From contig NZ_JAZLIO010000015.1 in NCBI RefSeq assembly GCF_045617425.1, positions 248,001 to 312,000 on the forward strand: DNA of 64,000 nt. Direction: 5' to 3'. The position numbers and the translations under genes were made by a program. Positions 50,001-59,593 of the stretch are shown piece by piece (the stretch's first letter is position 1; every line of letters begins with the position of its first letter). The notes under the pieces are model-generated. The model saw nothing but the letters and a program-made list of their open reading frames with translations, made no database searches and was not told where the DNA came from. The DNA is from Carnobacterium_B sp045617425 (lineage in GTDB: Bacteria > Bacillota > Bacilli > Lactobacillales > Carnobacteriaceae).

Positions 50001-51004
50001 TGAACATTCCTCACGTTCTATATACTAAAAAAGAATCAATTCTTTTCCAGCTTTCTAAGTACAAATTTAGTTAAGACTAACAAAAAATAAGCTACGTTGC
50101 AATACACTCAACGAATACTGCTTTTCCTCAGACTTAAATTACTTACTGCTTTATAGTATAACATTACACAATCTTTTTTTGGGGTGTCTTGACACTATTT
50201 TACAGAACTTTTAACTCTTTTTTCATTTTTTCGAAACAAAAATAACTTATTCTCAAATTGATTCCCTTTTTATGGATAAGTGAGTACCTATTATTGCTTC
50301 ACTTGTCCCTTAAACCTGCTTTGATGGACAAGTGATCAAACTTTTAGATGTCACTCTTCCGTGAAAAGTCGTTTCATGGAAGAGTGACTCCTCTTCTCTA
50401 CTTCACTTGTCCGTTAAAAGATATTTTATGACCCAATCCAATAAGACAGACTACTTTTATGCAGCACATACAGTCTAATGAATAGATATAACAGCATAAA
50501 AAATAGCTTAGTTAAAATTTCTGGAGGAGGAGGGATTGAATGTAGTCGTATAAAGGATTCAATTCGAATGACAAAGTATTATCGCTTCAGCGACTAAGCT
50601 TTGTTTGAGGCTTGAAAGTCTGAAGAAAAGGCTTCAGACGGTCCCATGGCTCTTCAAAAACAAACCCGTAAATTCCAGGAGAAATTCCTTTTCACCCGGT
50701 CAAATACCACTAATTTCACTTATCTTTTTGTATTAAAAAAGGAAACAAATATATGGACACCCCCACCTATTTGCTTCCTTTCTTAAGACAAAAAAAATCA
50801 CTTTCTTTTGATGAATTTACCTCTCCTGAATGAGCAAACTCAAATCAGGAGAAGTTTCGAGCTAGACTTGGAAACCAATAAAATTGATCCCATCATCATA
50901 ACACTCTTTGCATACATCTAAAAAGTGAAACACATTGAATTTCAAACAATTTCAGTAAGCACTAAATACACGCGGCAACTCGTCATTTCAGCACTACATT
51001 AAAA
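50001..51004. other. 1-kb spacer between rplQ and ecfA1
   Basis: No gene is seen. It contains a three-unit hairpin array (50295-50440) and an inverted repeat TCTCCTGA/TCAGGAGA near 50823-50852 that could end the rplQ transcript. Much of 50500-50720 is less A+T-rich than other spacers but has no recognised RNA. Confidence 0.4.
50295..50440. repeat. array of three related hairpin units
   Basis: Each unit follows CACTTGTCC-GTTAAA-nnnnn-TTT-ATGGACAAGTGA. Unit 1 has CACTTGTCC/GGACAAGTG, unit 2 the compensated CACTCTTCC/GGAAGAGTG, and unit 3 keeps only the left arm. The spacing is about 55 bases. Confidence 0.55.
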
Positions 51005-51385
51005 TTAAACTAATTCAATAATAACCATTGGTGCAGCATCGCCGCGACGTGGTTGAGTTTTCATGATACGTGTGTATCCACCTTGACGCTCAGCGTAACG
51101 TGGAGCAACATCGCTAAATAATTTTTGTAAAACTGATTGAACAACGATATCTTCGCCATCTTCTTTAACAGAAGCGACTTCATTACGTACGAATTCTGCA
51201 GCTTGACGACGTGCGTGTAAATCGCCTTTTTTACCTAAAGTAATCATTTTTTCAGTCGTTTTACGGACTTCTTTAGCGCGAGCTTCAGTTGTTACGATAC
51301 GTTCGTTGATGATCAAATCAGAAGTTAAGTCGCGTAGCATTGCTTTACGTTGTGAACTTGTACGTCCTAATTTACGGTAACCCAT
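51005..51385 (-). CDS. rplQ: ribosomal protein L17
   Basis: Large-subunit protein, 126 residues, with MGYRKLGRTSSQRKAMLRDL at the start and GGYTRIMKTQPRRGDAAPM at the end. Last gene of the alpha operon, 26 bases after rpoA. Confidence 0.97.
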   Translation of the reverse strand: MGYRKLGRTSSQRKAMLRDLTSDLIINERIVTTEARAKEVRKTTEKMITLGKKGDLHARRQAAEFVRNEVASVKEDGEDIVVQSVLQKLFSDVAPRYAERQGGYTRIMKTQPRRGDAAPMVIIELV

Positions 51386-51411
51386 TGTACATTTCCTCCC
51401 TTGTTACAGTA

Positions 51412-52356
51412 CTAGTCGTCTTGGCGTAAGTTTAAGTCTAATTCAGCTAACTTAAATTTCACTTCTTCAAGTGATTTACGTCCTAGATTACGTACTTTAA
51501 TCATTTCAGCTTCAGTTTTATCAGTTAACTCTTGAACAGAATTGATTCCAGCACGTTTCAAACAGTTGTATGAACGAACAGATAAATCAAGCTCTTCAAT
51601 TGTCATTTCAAGCATTTTTTCTTTATGAGTTTCTTCTTTTTCTACCATGATTTCAGCTTTACGAGCTTCATCTGTTAGATTTACGAAGACATTCAAATGT
51701 TCTGTAAGAATTTTAGCTGCTAAACTAACAGCCTCTTCTGGACTAATCGAACCATCTGCCCAAACATCAAGTGTTAACTTGTCAGAAATATTTTTTTGAC
51801 CCACTCGAGTATTTTCGACTTGATAATTCACACGACTAACCGGGGTGTAAATTGAATCGATTGGTAATACGCCAATTGGCATATCATCTTGTTTGTTGTG
51901 TTCAGCTCGTACATATCCTCGTCCTGATTTTGCTGTCATGCGTACGTGGAAACGTGCGCCTTCTGCAACTGTACAAATGTACAAGTCAGGATTTAGAATT
52001 TCAACATCGCTATCATAAATGATATCAGCTGCTGTTACTACTGCTGGACCCTTCACATCAATTTCAATCGTTTTGTCTTCACCAGAATATAACTTGAGAG
52101 CAAGTTTTTTAATATTTAAAATGATTGATGTTACATCTTCAACAACACCATCGACAGTTGAAAATTCATGTAATACACCATCAATTTGAATAGTAGTTAC
52201 TGCTGCTCCTGGAAGAGAAGACAACAAAATACGACGTAGAGAATTTCCTAACGTTGTACCATAACCGCGTTCAAGTGGTTCTACAACGAATTTACCAAAC
52301 TTGGCATCATCGCTGATCTCAATCGTTTCAATTCTTGGTTTCTCAATTTCGATCAT
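51412..52356 (-). CDS. rpoA: RNA polymerase subunit alpha
   Basis: 314 residues with both domains. The N-terminal assembly domain contains FVVEPLERGYGTTLGNSLRR and the C-terminal DNA/activator-binding domain contains LDLSVRSYNCLKRAGINSVQ and VRNLGRKSLEEV. Standard place between rpsK and rplQ. Confidence 0.98.
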   Translation of the reverse strand: MIEIEKPRIETIEISDDAKFGKFVVEPLERGYGTTLGNSLRRILLSSLPGAAVTTIQIDGVLHEFSTVDGVVEDVTSIILNIKKLALKLYSGEDKTIEIDVKGPAVVTAADIIYDSDVEILNPDLYICTVAEGARFHVRMTAKSGRGYVRAEHNKQDDMPIGVLPIDSIYTPVSRVNYQVENTRVGQKNISDKLTLDVWADGSISPEEAVSLAAKILTEHLNVFVNLTDEARKAEIMVEKEETHKEKMLEMTIEELDLSVRSYNCLKRAGINSVQELTDKTEAEMIKVRNLGRKSLEEVKFKLAELDLNLRQDD

Positions 52357-52429
52357 TCTATCTATACCCCTTTCAAAACGTTAAATTCATGTTACTGAGT
52401 GCTACCCGACATAGTGAAGCGGCTCTCAA

Positions 52430-52816
52430 TTAAACACGACGGCGTTTTGGAGGGCGGCATCCATTATGTGGAATCGGAGTTACGTCACGAATTGCTGTAA
52501 CTTCTAATCCTGTAGCTTGTAAAGAACGGATAGCTGCTTCACGACCAGAACCTGGTCCTTTAACTGCAACTTCTACAGTTTTCATTCCGTTTTCCATACT
52601 TACTTTAGCAGCTGCTTCTGCTGCCATTTGTGCTGCAAATGGAGTAGATTTTTTTGATCCGCGGAATCCTAGAGCTCCTGCTGAAGACCATGAAATCGCA
52701 TTTCCATGTACATCTGTAATCATTACGATTGTGTTGTTAAAAGTAGAACGAATATGTGCAACTCCGCTTTCTACATTCTTTTTAACACGACGTTTACGTG
52801 TAACTTTTTTTGCCAT
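52430..52816 (-). CDS. rpsK: ribosomal protein S11
   Basis: 128 residues. GVAHIRSTFNNTIVMITD and the C-terminal PIPHNGCRPPKRRRV are diagnostic. It forms part of the platform of the small subunit. AAGGAGG lies upstream of the ATG. Confidence 0.98.
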   Translation of the reverse strand: MAKKVTRKRRVKKNVESGVAHIRSTFNNTIVMITDVHGNAISWSSAGALGFRGSKKSTPFAAQMAAEAAAKVSMENGMKTVEVAVKGPGSGREAAIRSLQATGLEVTAIRDVTPIPHNGCRPPKRRRV

Positions 52817-52839
52817 GAGGTTACCTCCTTACTAATGTT

Positions 52840-53205
52840 TTATTTTTTTCTGCCTGCAATTGATTTAGCTGGGCCTTTACGAGTACGCGCGTTGTTTTTC
52901 GTGTTTTGTCCACGAACTGGTAAACCACGGCGATGACGTATGCCTCGGTATGATCCGATTTCAATCAATCGTTTGATATCTTGGCTTACTTCACGACGAA
53001 GGTCACCTTCAACTTTTAATGTATCAATTGTCGCACGAATAGCGTCTAATTGATCATTTGACAAGTCACGTACACGAATTTCTTCTGATACGCCAGCATC
53101 TTTTAAGACTTTTTGAGCTGTTGTTTTACCGATTCCATATACATAAGTTAGAGAAATTACTACACGTTTGTCACGCGGAATATCTACACCTGCAATACGA
53201 GCCAT
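52840..53205 (-). CDS. rpsM: ribosomal protein S13
   Basis: 121 residues from the ATG at 53205 (MARIAGVDIPRDKRVVISLT), which follows AGGAGGTGTAA. An in-frame TTG two codons upstream is not used in relatives. The C-terminus RGQNTKNNARTRKGPAKSI is typical. It contacts tRNA and the subunit bridge. Confidence 0.98.
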   Translation of the reverse strand: MARIAGVDIPRDKRVVISLTYVYGIGKTTAQKVLKDAGVSEEIRVRDLSNDQLDAIRATIDTLKVEGDLRREVSQDIKRLIEIGSYRGIRHRRGLPVRGQNTKNNARTRKGPAKSIAGRKK

Positions 53206-53236
53206 TAACAATTACACCTCCTGTTTTTTTAAATGA

Positions 53237-53350
53237 TTATCCTTGACGTTGTTTGTGTTTAGGGTTTTCGCAAATCACCATAACACGTCCTTTACGACGG
53301 ATAACTTTGCATTTGTCACAAATTTTCTTTACTGATGGTCTTACTTTCAT
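53237..53350 (-). CDS. rpmJ: ribosomal protein L36
   Basis: 37 residues, MKVRPSVKKICDKCKVIRRK ending PKHKQRQG. The zinc-binding form (CxxC...C...H) is present. Usual place between infA and rpsM. Confidence 0.97.
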   Translation of the reverse strand: MKVRPSVKKICDKCKVIRRKGRVMVICENPKHKQRQG

Positions 53351-53384
53351 GAACTATACCTCCTATTTTATTGACGGAGTACAA

Positions 53385-53603
53385 TTATTTAAAGCGATAA
53401 GTTATGCGACCACGTGATAAATCGTAAGGTGACAACTCAACTGTGACTTTGTCTCCTGGTAGGATTCTAATGTAGTGCATTCGGATTTTACCTGAAACGT
53501 GAGCCAATACAACATGGCCATTTTCAAGTTCGACTTTAAACATTGCATTCGGCAAAGTTTCAACGACTGTTCCTTCAATTTCAATGACATCGTCTTTCGC
53601 CAC
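53385..53603 (-). CDS. infA: translation initiation factor IF-1
   Basis: 72 residues, a single OB-fold: MAKDDVIEIEGTVVETLPNA and VELSPYDLSRGRITYRFK. It binds the A site during initiation. AGGAGG precedes the ATG. Followed by rpmJ. Confidence 0.97.
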   Translation of the reverse strand: MAKDDVIEIEGTVVETLPNAMFKVELENGHVVLAHVSGKIRMHYIRILPGDKVTVELSPYDLSRGRITYRFK

Positions 53604-53865
53604 GCCTAGTACCTCCTTAAAATTGTTTCGCGTTTAATACGCGATAAACAGTGAGCGCACTTAGCCCTCACCTTCTATTTGTTTAATCTTCTTATTACTA
53701 ATACAGTATATCAGCATTGAAAACACAACACCTCGAATATTGTACCACAAATTAAATATAGTGACAAGTAGCCTCGCTCGATAACTGATCAAGCAATTTT
53801 AACCATGAGCTAGCTGGCTGTGACTTCTATCAAGAAAATCTTGAAGTCATTGTTGCTCTGTTCAT
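53604..53865. other. spacer between adk and infA
   Basis: Contains a long imperfect hairpin, TGACTTC...CAAGA/TCTTG...AAGTCA (about 53819-53850), close to the adk stop. It may be a partial terminator or processing site. No gene is seen. Confidence 0.4.
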
Positions 53866-54519
53866 TTACTTAGTGTTTGCAATTATGCCTTGGATGTCTT
53901 TGAAAACATCTTTAACGTCATCTTCACCATTTACGGTGTACAACACATTACGTTCTTTATAAAAGTCTAATAGAGGTTCGGTTAACTCAAGGTTAACACT
54001 AATACGATTTTCAACAGTTTCTGGTTTATCGTCATCTCTTTGATAGAATTCATGTCCACCACAACGATCACAAGTACCTTCAACCACTGGTGGTTTATTG
54101 ATTTTATGATACGTAGCACCACATGAACGACAGATAATCCGTCCAGTCAAACGTTGCATTAAGATATCTTTGTTAACACTGATGTAAACAACAGCATCTA
54201 ATTCTTTGTTTAGATCTTTTAAGATTTCTTCCAATGCTTGCGCTTGGTTAAGCGTTCTTGGAAAACCATCTAGCAAGAATCCATTTTCAGTATCTGCTTC
54301 AGCCAAACGTTCTTTTACAATCCCGTTTGTTACTTCATCAGGTACTAAATCGCCTTTATCCATATAAGTTTTAGCTTCTAATCCTAAGGCAGTTTCATTT
54401 TTGATAGCAGCTCGGAACATATCCCCTGTAGAAATGTGTGGCACATGGTATGTGTCAACAATTTGTTCAGCTTGCGTTCCTTTCCCTGCACCAGGAAGAC
54501 CCATTAAAATGAGATTCAA
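53866..54519 (-). CDS. adk: adenylate kinase
   Basis: 217 residues. P-loop GLPGAGKGTQ, the NMP-binding HISTGDMFR, and a LID domain with four zinc cysteines (CRSCGATYH...CDRCGG), the Gram-positive form. It interconverts ATP, ADP and AMP. AAGGAGG precedes the ATG. Confidence 0.97.
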   Translation of the reverse strand: MNLILMGLPGAGKGTQAEQIVDTYHVPHISTGDMFRAAIKNETALGLEAKTYMDKGDLVPDEVTNGIVKERLAEADTENGFLLDGFPRTLNQAQALEEILKDLNKELDAVVYISVNKDILMQRLTGRIICRSCGATYHKINKPPVVEGTCDRCGGHEFYQRDDDKPETVENRISVNLELTEPLLDFYKERNVLYTVNGEDDVKDVFKDIQGIIANTK

Positions 54520-54577
54520 AATTTTTCCTCCTTAAATGTAAGAATGAGTGCCGAGGATAATCCCCAACACTTTCTTC

Positions 54578-55873
54578 TTATTGTATAAAGCCTTGGTAAT
54601 TTTTCTTAGACATTTGTCCTTCAAGTTGTCTCATCAGTTCTAAAGCTACACCAACTACAATAAGTAGGCTGGTTCCGCCAAGAGAAACAGATTGAGGCAA
54701 GTTCCAAACGTTCGACGCAATTATCGGTAGTATTGCGATAACTCCTAGATAAACTGCTCCGACTGTACTCAACCGCGTTAACGTTGTTGAGATGAAATCT
54801 TGAGTAGGTTTTCCAGGTCGCACACTAGGAATGTATCCGCCTTGTTTTTGTAAGTTCTCAGCAACTTTCTCTGGATTCACTTGAATGAATGCATAGAAGT
54901 AAGTAAAGACTACGATTAAAACAGTATAGAGAACTGCTCCAAGCGGTTCTTGCAAATTAAAAATCTTATTTAAAATGATGTACCATTGTGCATCAGCATT
55001 CGTAGCACTAAAGAATCCTAAGATTGTCTGTGGTGTCATAATAAATGAACTTGCAAAGATTACTGGAATTACACCAGCTGAATTTACTTTCAATGGCAAG
55101 TGAGTGTCCTGACCTGAGCCAGCTGAGCGTTTTGAGTATTGAACAGGAATTTTTCTTCTTGCATTTTCGACGTAAACGACCGTTACAACAATTGCTACAA
55201 AAGCAATGGCAATCAAAACAGCAAAAAGAATAGCTTGCGCCATATCGTCTCCAGCATTTCGAATTTGCGAATTGTAAAAGTCTCCTAAATCAGAAGGTAC
55301 GCGAGCAATGATACCTGAGAAGATAATCATTGAGATCCCGTTACCAAATCCTTTAACTGTAATTTGTTCTCCAAGCCACATAACCAACATTGTTCCGGCA
55401 GTTAACAGAATAGCAATCATAAGATAAGTAGTTGTACTAGGATTGATAACCAAACCTTGATCCACTAGAGCATTAAATCCATACGAGATACCGATTGCTT
55501 GAACAAAAGCCAAACCAATCGTTAAGTATCTTGTAACTTGATTTAATTTTCTACGGCCTACTTCACCTTGTTTTGCCCATTCAGCAAACTTAGGAATAAT
55601 ATCCATTTGCAACAGTTGAACAACAATTGAAGAAGTAATATAGGGTGAAACACCGAGTGCAAAAATAGAATAACTGTCTAATGCTCCTCCACCAAATGTA
55701 TTTAACAAACTGAACAAAGAACTATTTGAGGATAGATCTTGTAGAGCTGCCGCATTAACACCAGGAACCGTTATATGAGTTCCTAGTCTAAATACGATTA
55801 AAATACCTAAAGTGAAGAGGATTCTACTTCGAATTTCCTTTGTTTTAAAGGACTCTATAAGCAGTTTGATCAT
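54578..55873 (-). CDS. secY: preprotein translocase subunit SecY
   Basis: 431 residues with ten helices, forming the protein-conducting channel. RILFTLGILIVFRLGTHITV at helix 1 and the cytosolic loop VRPGKPTQDFISTTLTRLS are diagnostic. It starts at the base where rplO ends (one-base overlap), so the two are translationally coupled. Confidence 0.98.
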   Translation of the reverse strand: MIKLLIESFKTKEIRSRILFTLGILIVFRLGTHITVPGVNAAALQDLSSNSSLFSLLNTFGGGALDSYSIFALGVSPYITSSIVVQLLQMDIIPKFAEWAKQGEVGRRKLNQVTRYLTIGLAFVQAIGISYGFNALVDQGLVINPSTTTYLMIAILLTAGTMLVMWLGEQITVKGFGNGISMIIFSGIIARVPSDLGDFYNSQIRNAGDDMAQAILFAVLIAIAFVAIVVTVVYVENARRKIPVQYSKRSAGSGQDTHLPLKVNSAGVIPVIFASSFIMTPQTILGFFSATNADAQWYIILNKIFNLQEPLGAVLYTVLIVVFTYFYAFIQVNPEKVAENLQKQGGYIPSVRPGKPTQDFISTTLTRLSTVGAVYLGVIAILPIIASNVWNLPQSVSLGGTSLLIVVGVALELMRQLEGQMSKKNYQGFIQ

Positions 55874-56313
55874 TAGATCACCTCAATTGAACCACCAGCA
55901 GCTTCAATAGCTTCTTTAGCTGCTTGGGAGAATTTGCTTGCTTTAACAGTAAGTTTACGTTCAACTTGTCCGTTACCCAAAACTTTAATCCCTGATTTTT
56001 CAGATTTGATGACTTTTGTTTCAATTAACAACGCTGGTGTTACTACTGTACCATCTTCGAAACGGTTTAATGTATCAAGATTTACGATAGCATACTCTTT
56101 GCGGTTAATGTTTGTAAATCCACGTTTTGGTACACGACGGAATAATGGTGTTTGACCACCTTCAAATCCTAAACGTACGCCACCACCTGAACGTGAGTTT
56201 TGTCCTTTTTGGCCTCGACCTGATGTTTTACCATTGCCTGATGAAGTCCCACGTCCAACGCGGTTACGCACTTTACGAGATCCTTCAGCGGGTTGTAATT
56301 CATGAAGTTTCAT
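55873..56313 (-). CDS. rplO: ribosomal protein L15
   Basis: 146 residues. MKLHELQPAEGSRKVRNRVG and the Gly/Arg-rich SGRGQKGQNSRSGGGVRLGF are diagnostic. Precedes secY. Confidence 0.98.
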   Translation of the reverse strand: MKLHELQPAEGSRKVRNRVGRGTSSGNGKTSGRGQKGQNSRSGGGVRLGFEGGQTPLFRRVPKRGFTNINRKEYAIVNLDTLNRFEDGTVVTPALLIETKVIKSEKSGIKVLGNGQVERKLTVKASKFSQAAKEAIEAAGGSIEVI

Positions 56314-56357
56314 ATAGATTAGGCACCTCCTTCAATAAAAGTCTACTTACAAATGTT

Positions 56358-56537
56358 TTATACTTCTTTAACGTCCACTAAATGTGAGATTGTTTTAACC
56401 ATACCAGTGATAGCTTCATTAGCAGGCTTAACTACAGTACTGTTGATTTTTCTTAAACCAAGAGCTTGAACTGTATCTTTTTGGTTTTGAGGACGTCCGA
56501 TAACGCTACGTTTTAAAGTGATTTCTAAATTAGCCAT
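56358..56537 (-). CDS. rpmD: ribosomal protein L30
   Basis: 59 residues: MANLEITLKRSVIGRPQNQK and VKTISHLVDVKEV. AGGAGGACATTAAGAA precedes the ATG. It sits between rpsE and rplO as usual. Confidence 0.97.
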   Translation of the reverse strand: MANLEITLKRSVIGRPQNQKDTVQALGLRKINSTVVKPANEAITGMVKTISHLVDVKEV

Positions 56538-56552
56538 TTCTTAATGTCCTCC

Positions 56553-57053
56553 TTATCCTATAATTTCTTCTACAGTTTTTCCACGAAGTTTTGCAACTTC
56601 TTCAACGCGTTTTAATTGTAATAAGCCATCAACAGTAGCACGGATCATGTTGATTGGTGTGCTTGAACCTAATGATTTGCTTGTTACGTCTGCAACTCCA
56701 GCTAATTCCAATACGGCACGTACTGGACCACCAGCAGAAACCCCAGAACCGGCAACAGCAGGTTTAATTAAAATGTTACCGCCGCTATAACGACCAATAA
56801 CTGCGTGAGGAATCGTAGTATCTACCATAGGTACTTCAATAAGATTCTTTTTAGCATCTTCAATTGCTTTGCGGATAGCTTCTGGTACTTCTTGTGCTTT
56901 ACCAGTACCGAAACCTACGTGTCCGTTTTTATCTCCGACAACAACGATAGCAGCAAAACGTAGACGACGTCCACCTTTAACAACTTTAGTTACGCGGTTG
57001 ATTGAAACGACACGATCTTCTAATTCCAAATGTGTTGGATCGATGTAAACCAT
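56553..57053 (-). CDS. rpsE: ribosomal protein S5
   Basis: 166 residues with the double-stranded RNA-binding fold (VVSINRVTKVVKGGRRLRFA) and the C-terminal domain (SLGSSTPINMIRATVDGLLQ). It contributes to decoding accuracy. Confidence 0.98.
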   Translation of the reverse strand: MVYIDPTHLELEDRVVSINRVTKVVKGGRRLRFAAIVVVGDKNGHVGFGTGKAQEVPEAIRKAIEDAKKNLIEVPMVDTTIPHAVIGRYSGGNILIKPAVAGSGVSAGGPVRAVLELAGVADVTSKSLGSSTPINMIRATVDGLLQLKRVEEVAKLRGKTVEEIIG

Positions 57054-57073
57054 GTGTGGTATTCCTCCTTTTT

Positions 57074-57430
57074 TTAAAATTCTAGTCCATTTTCGCGAGC
57101 AGCTTCAGCTAAAGCTTGCACACGGCCATGGTAAAGGTATCCACCACGGTCAAAGACTACTTGTTTAATACCTTTTTCAGTAGCAACTTTAGCGATAGCT
57201 GAACCAACAGCTGAAGCTTGAGCTACTTTTGTTTCTCCTGAAACTTCTTTGTCTAATGAAGATGCACTTGCTAGCGTTACACCCGCTACGTCATCAATTA
57301 ATTGAGCGTAGATGTTTTTATTAGAACGGAACACGTTTAAGCGTGGGCACTCTGCAGTACCAGAAATTTTAGAACGTACACGACCATGTCTTTTCAGACG
57401 TAGTTTGTTTTTGTCTGGTTTTGTAATCAC
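57074..57430 (-). CDS. rplR: ribosomal protein L18
   Basis: 118 residues from GTG at 57430 (MITKPDKNKLRLKRHGRVR), which follows AAAGAGGTGACAATT. An in-frame GTG three codons upstream overlaps the binding site. It binds 5S rRNA; AEAARENGLEF is the usual C-terminus. Confidence 0.97.
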   Translation of the reverse strand: MITKPDKNKLRLKRHGRVRSKISGTAECPRLNVFRSNKNIYAQLIDDVAGVTLASASSLDKEVSGETKVAQASAVGSAIAKVATEKGIKQVVFDRGGYLYHGRVQALAEAARENGLEF

Positions 57431-57478
57431 AATTGTCACCTCTTTAATTTTATGGTTGAAAATTAGGCAGCCAGGCTA

Positions 57479-58015
57479 TTATTTACCTGTTTTACCTTCT
57501 TTACGACGTACGATTTCGTCAGAATAACGAATTCCTTTACCTTTATAAGGTTCTGGTGGACGTACGCCACGGATGTTAGCAGCTAAAGCGCCAACTTTTT
57601 CTTTGTTTGTCCCTTTAACAACTACTTTAGTGTTAGCAGGAACTTCAATGTTAATACCTTCGTCTGCAGTAAATTCTACAGGATGAGAGTAACCAACGTT
57701 CAATACAAGTTTGTTACCTTGTAATTGTGCACGGTACCCTACACCAATTAATTCTAATGTCTTTTCAAAACCAACAGTTACACCAACAATCATGTTGTTT
57801 AAATTAGCACGCATTGTGCCATGTAGTGCACGATTTGTTTTCAAGTCGTTTGGACGAGAAAAGTTAATTTCGTTGCCTTCTACATTCATTGTGATAACTG
57901 GGCTGAAAGAACGACTCAATTCACCTTTTGGTCCCTTAACAGTAACGATGTTCTCATTACGAGTAACCGTTACGCCTTCAGGGATAGTGATTGTTTTATT
58001 ACCTATACGGCTCAC
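57479..58015 (-). CDS. rplF: ribosomal protein L6
   Basis: 178 residues, two repeats of the L6 fold: MSRIGNKTITIPEGVTVTRN, and the C-terminal RGVRPPEPYKGKGIRYSDE. Large-subunit protein near the factor-binding site. Confidence 0.98.
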   Translation of the reverse strand: MSRIGNKTITIPEGVTVTRNENIVTVKGPKGELSRSFSPVITMNVEGNEINFSRPNDLKTNRALHGTMRANLNNMIVGVTVGFEKTLELIGVGYRAQLQGNKLVLNVGYSHPVEFTADEGINIEVPANTKVVVKGTNKEKVGALAANIRGVRPPEPYKGKGIRYSDEIVRRKEGKTGK

Positions 58016-58046
58016 AGCAATACACCTCCTTGATTAGTCTTTCTTA

Positions 58047-58445
58047 TTACCAAATGTAAGCGATAATTTCGCCACCAATATTTTTTGCTCTTGCTTCTTT
58101 ATCTGTGATGACACCTTCAGAAGTTGATACGATCGCAATACCAAGTCCGTTAAGAACTTTAGGTACTTCGCCAGCTTTAGCGTATACACGCAAACCTGGT
58201 TTAGAGATACGTTTCAATCCTGTGATAACACGTTCGTTGTCTTTTCCGTATTTTAAGAAAACGCGGATAACGCCTTGTTTGTCATCTTCCATGTATTCAA
58301 CATTTTTAATGAAACCTTCACGTTTCAAAATGTTAGCAATATCTTTTTTAATTTTTGATGCAGGTGCTTCTAGTTGTTCGTGACGTGCTTGGTTAGCATT
58401 ACGTACACGAGTTAGAAAATCTGCAATCGGATCTGTCATGACCAT
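58047..58445 (-). CDS. rpsH: ribosomal protein S8
   Basis: 132 residues. MVMTDPIADFLTRVRNANQA, and the C-terminal VSTSEGVITDKEARAKNIGG. The first ATG lies nine bases after GGAGG; a second two codons later is possible. It binds central-domain 16S rRNA and in many bacteria also regulates the spc operon. Confidence 0.98.
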   Translation of the reverse strand: MVMTDPIADFLTRVRNANQARHEQLEAPASKIKKDIANILKREGFIKNVEYMEDDKQGVIRVFLKYGKDNERVITGLKRISKPGLRVYAKAGEVPKVLNGLGIAIVSTSEGVITDKEARAKNIGGEIIAYIW

Positions 58446-58476
58446 TGAATTTAGCCTCCTTTATGCGAGTATCGTA

Positions 58477-58662
58477 TTACCAGCTTGCTTTTTTCATGCC
58501 AGGAATTTGTCCTTTGTAGGCAAGTTCACGGACGCAAATACGGCAAAGTTTAAATTTGCGGTAAACTGAGTGTGGACGTCCACAGCGTTCACAACGAGTA
58601 TATGCTTGAGTTGAGAATTTAGCAGGGCGTTTGTTTTTAGCAATTTGTGATTTTTTAGCCAC
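58477..58662 (-). CDS. rpsN: ribosomal protein S14 type Z
   Basis: 61 residues, the short zinc-ribbon form: CERCGRPHSVYRKFKLCRIC gives two CxxC pairs. Typical of Gram-positive spc operons. Confidence 0.98.
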   Translation of the reverse strand: MAKKSQIAKNKRPAKFSTQAYTRCERCGRPHSVYRKFKLCRICVRELAYKGQIPGMKKASW

Positions 58663-58680
58663 GTAGTTCGCCTCCTATTC

Positions 58681-59220
58681 TTATTTTTGGAATGGCATTC
58701 CAAGTTGTGTTAACAATTCACGAGATTCTTCGTCTGTATTAGCAGTAGTTACAATAACAATATCCATTCCGCGGACTTTGTCTACTTTATCGTAGTCAAC
58801 TTCTGGGAAGATTAATTGTTCTTTAACGCCTAACGTGTAGTTTCCACGTCCGTCAAAAGACTTGTTGCTGATACCGTGAAAGTCACGTACACGAGGAAGT
58901 GAAACAGAAACTAATTTGTCTAAGAAATCATACATTCTGTCTCCACGTAATGTTACTTTTGTACCAATCGGCATACCTTCACGTAAACGGAAGCCAGCGA
59001 TTGATTTTTTTGCTTTAGTGACTAATGGTTTTTGACCAGAAATAACTGTTAACTCATCAACAGCTTTGTCTAAATTTTTAGCATTTGATACAGCATCACC
59101 CACACCCATGTTGATAACAATTTTATCTACTTTAGGTGTTTGCATAATTGATTTGTAACCAAATTTTTCTACCATTGAAGGTGTTACTTCTTGGATATAT
59201 TTTTCTTTAAGGCGGTTCAT
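58681..59220 (-). CDS. rplE: ribosomal protein L5
   Basis: 179 residues from the ATG at 59220 (MNRLKEKYIQEVTPSMVEKF), ten bases after GGAGG. An ATG three codons upstream is too close to the site. IVINMGVGDAVSNAKNLDKA is conserved. It binds 5S rRNA and P-site tRNA. Confidence 0.97.
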   Translation of the reverse strand: MNRLKEKYIQEVTPSMVEKFGYKSIMQTPKVDKIVINMGVGDAVSNAKNLDKAVDELTVISGQKPLVTKAKKSIAGFRLREGMPIGTKVTLRGDRMYDFLDKLVSVSLPRVRDFHGISNKSFDGRGNYTLGVKEQLIFPEVDYDKVDKVRGMDIVIVTTANTDEESRELLTQLGMPFQK

Positions 59221-59246
59221 GAAGTTCATACCTCCTTCCTTATCTA

Positions 59247-59558
59247 TTATTTATCTAAAACTTCACCGGTTTTTTTAGAAATACGTACTTTTTTGCCGTC
59301 TTCAACTTTAAATCCAACACGAGTTGGTTCGCCAGTTGCAGCGTTTATAAGCATAACATTTGAAACGTGGATAGGGGCTTCCATTTCAATGATTCCACCT
59401 TGTGGATTCGCTGAGTTAGGTTTTTGATGTTTTTTCATAACATTAACGCCTTCTACGATTACACGATCCTTTTTAGGAAAAGCTTTTAATACGACAGCTT
59501 CAGTTCCTTTATCTTTACCAGTAATAACTTTTACTTTATCGCCTGTTTTAATGTACAT
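59247..59558 (-). CDS. rplX: ribosomal protein L24
   Basis: 103 residues from the ATG at 59558 (MYIKTGDKVKVITGKDKG), the KOW-motif protein that starts 50S assembly. A GTG three codons upstream is too close to GGAGG. Confidence 0.97.
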   Translation of the reverse strand: MYIKTGDKVKVITGKDKGTEAVVLKAFPKKDRVIVEGVNVMKKHQKPNSANPQGGIIEMEAPIHVSNVMLINAATGEPTRVGFKVEDGKKVRISKKTGEVLDK

Positions 59559-59593
59559 GTCTTTCACGCACCTCCTTTGTGGATGGTTGATTA

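Noticed and set aside
50295..50440. CRISPR-like repeats
   Set aside because: Only three units, each an internal hairpin with arm changes, no constant repeat/variable spacer pattern and no cas genes.
53402..53590. Second open frame overlapping infA
   Set aside because: Out-of-frame shadow of infA.
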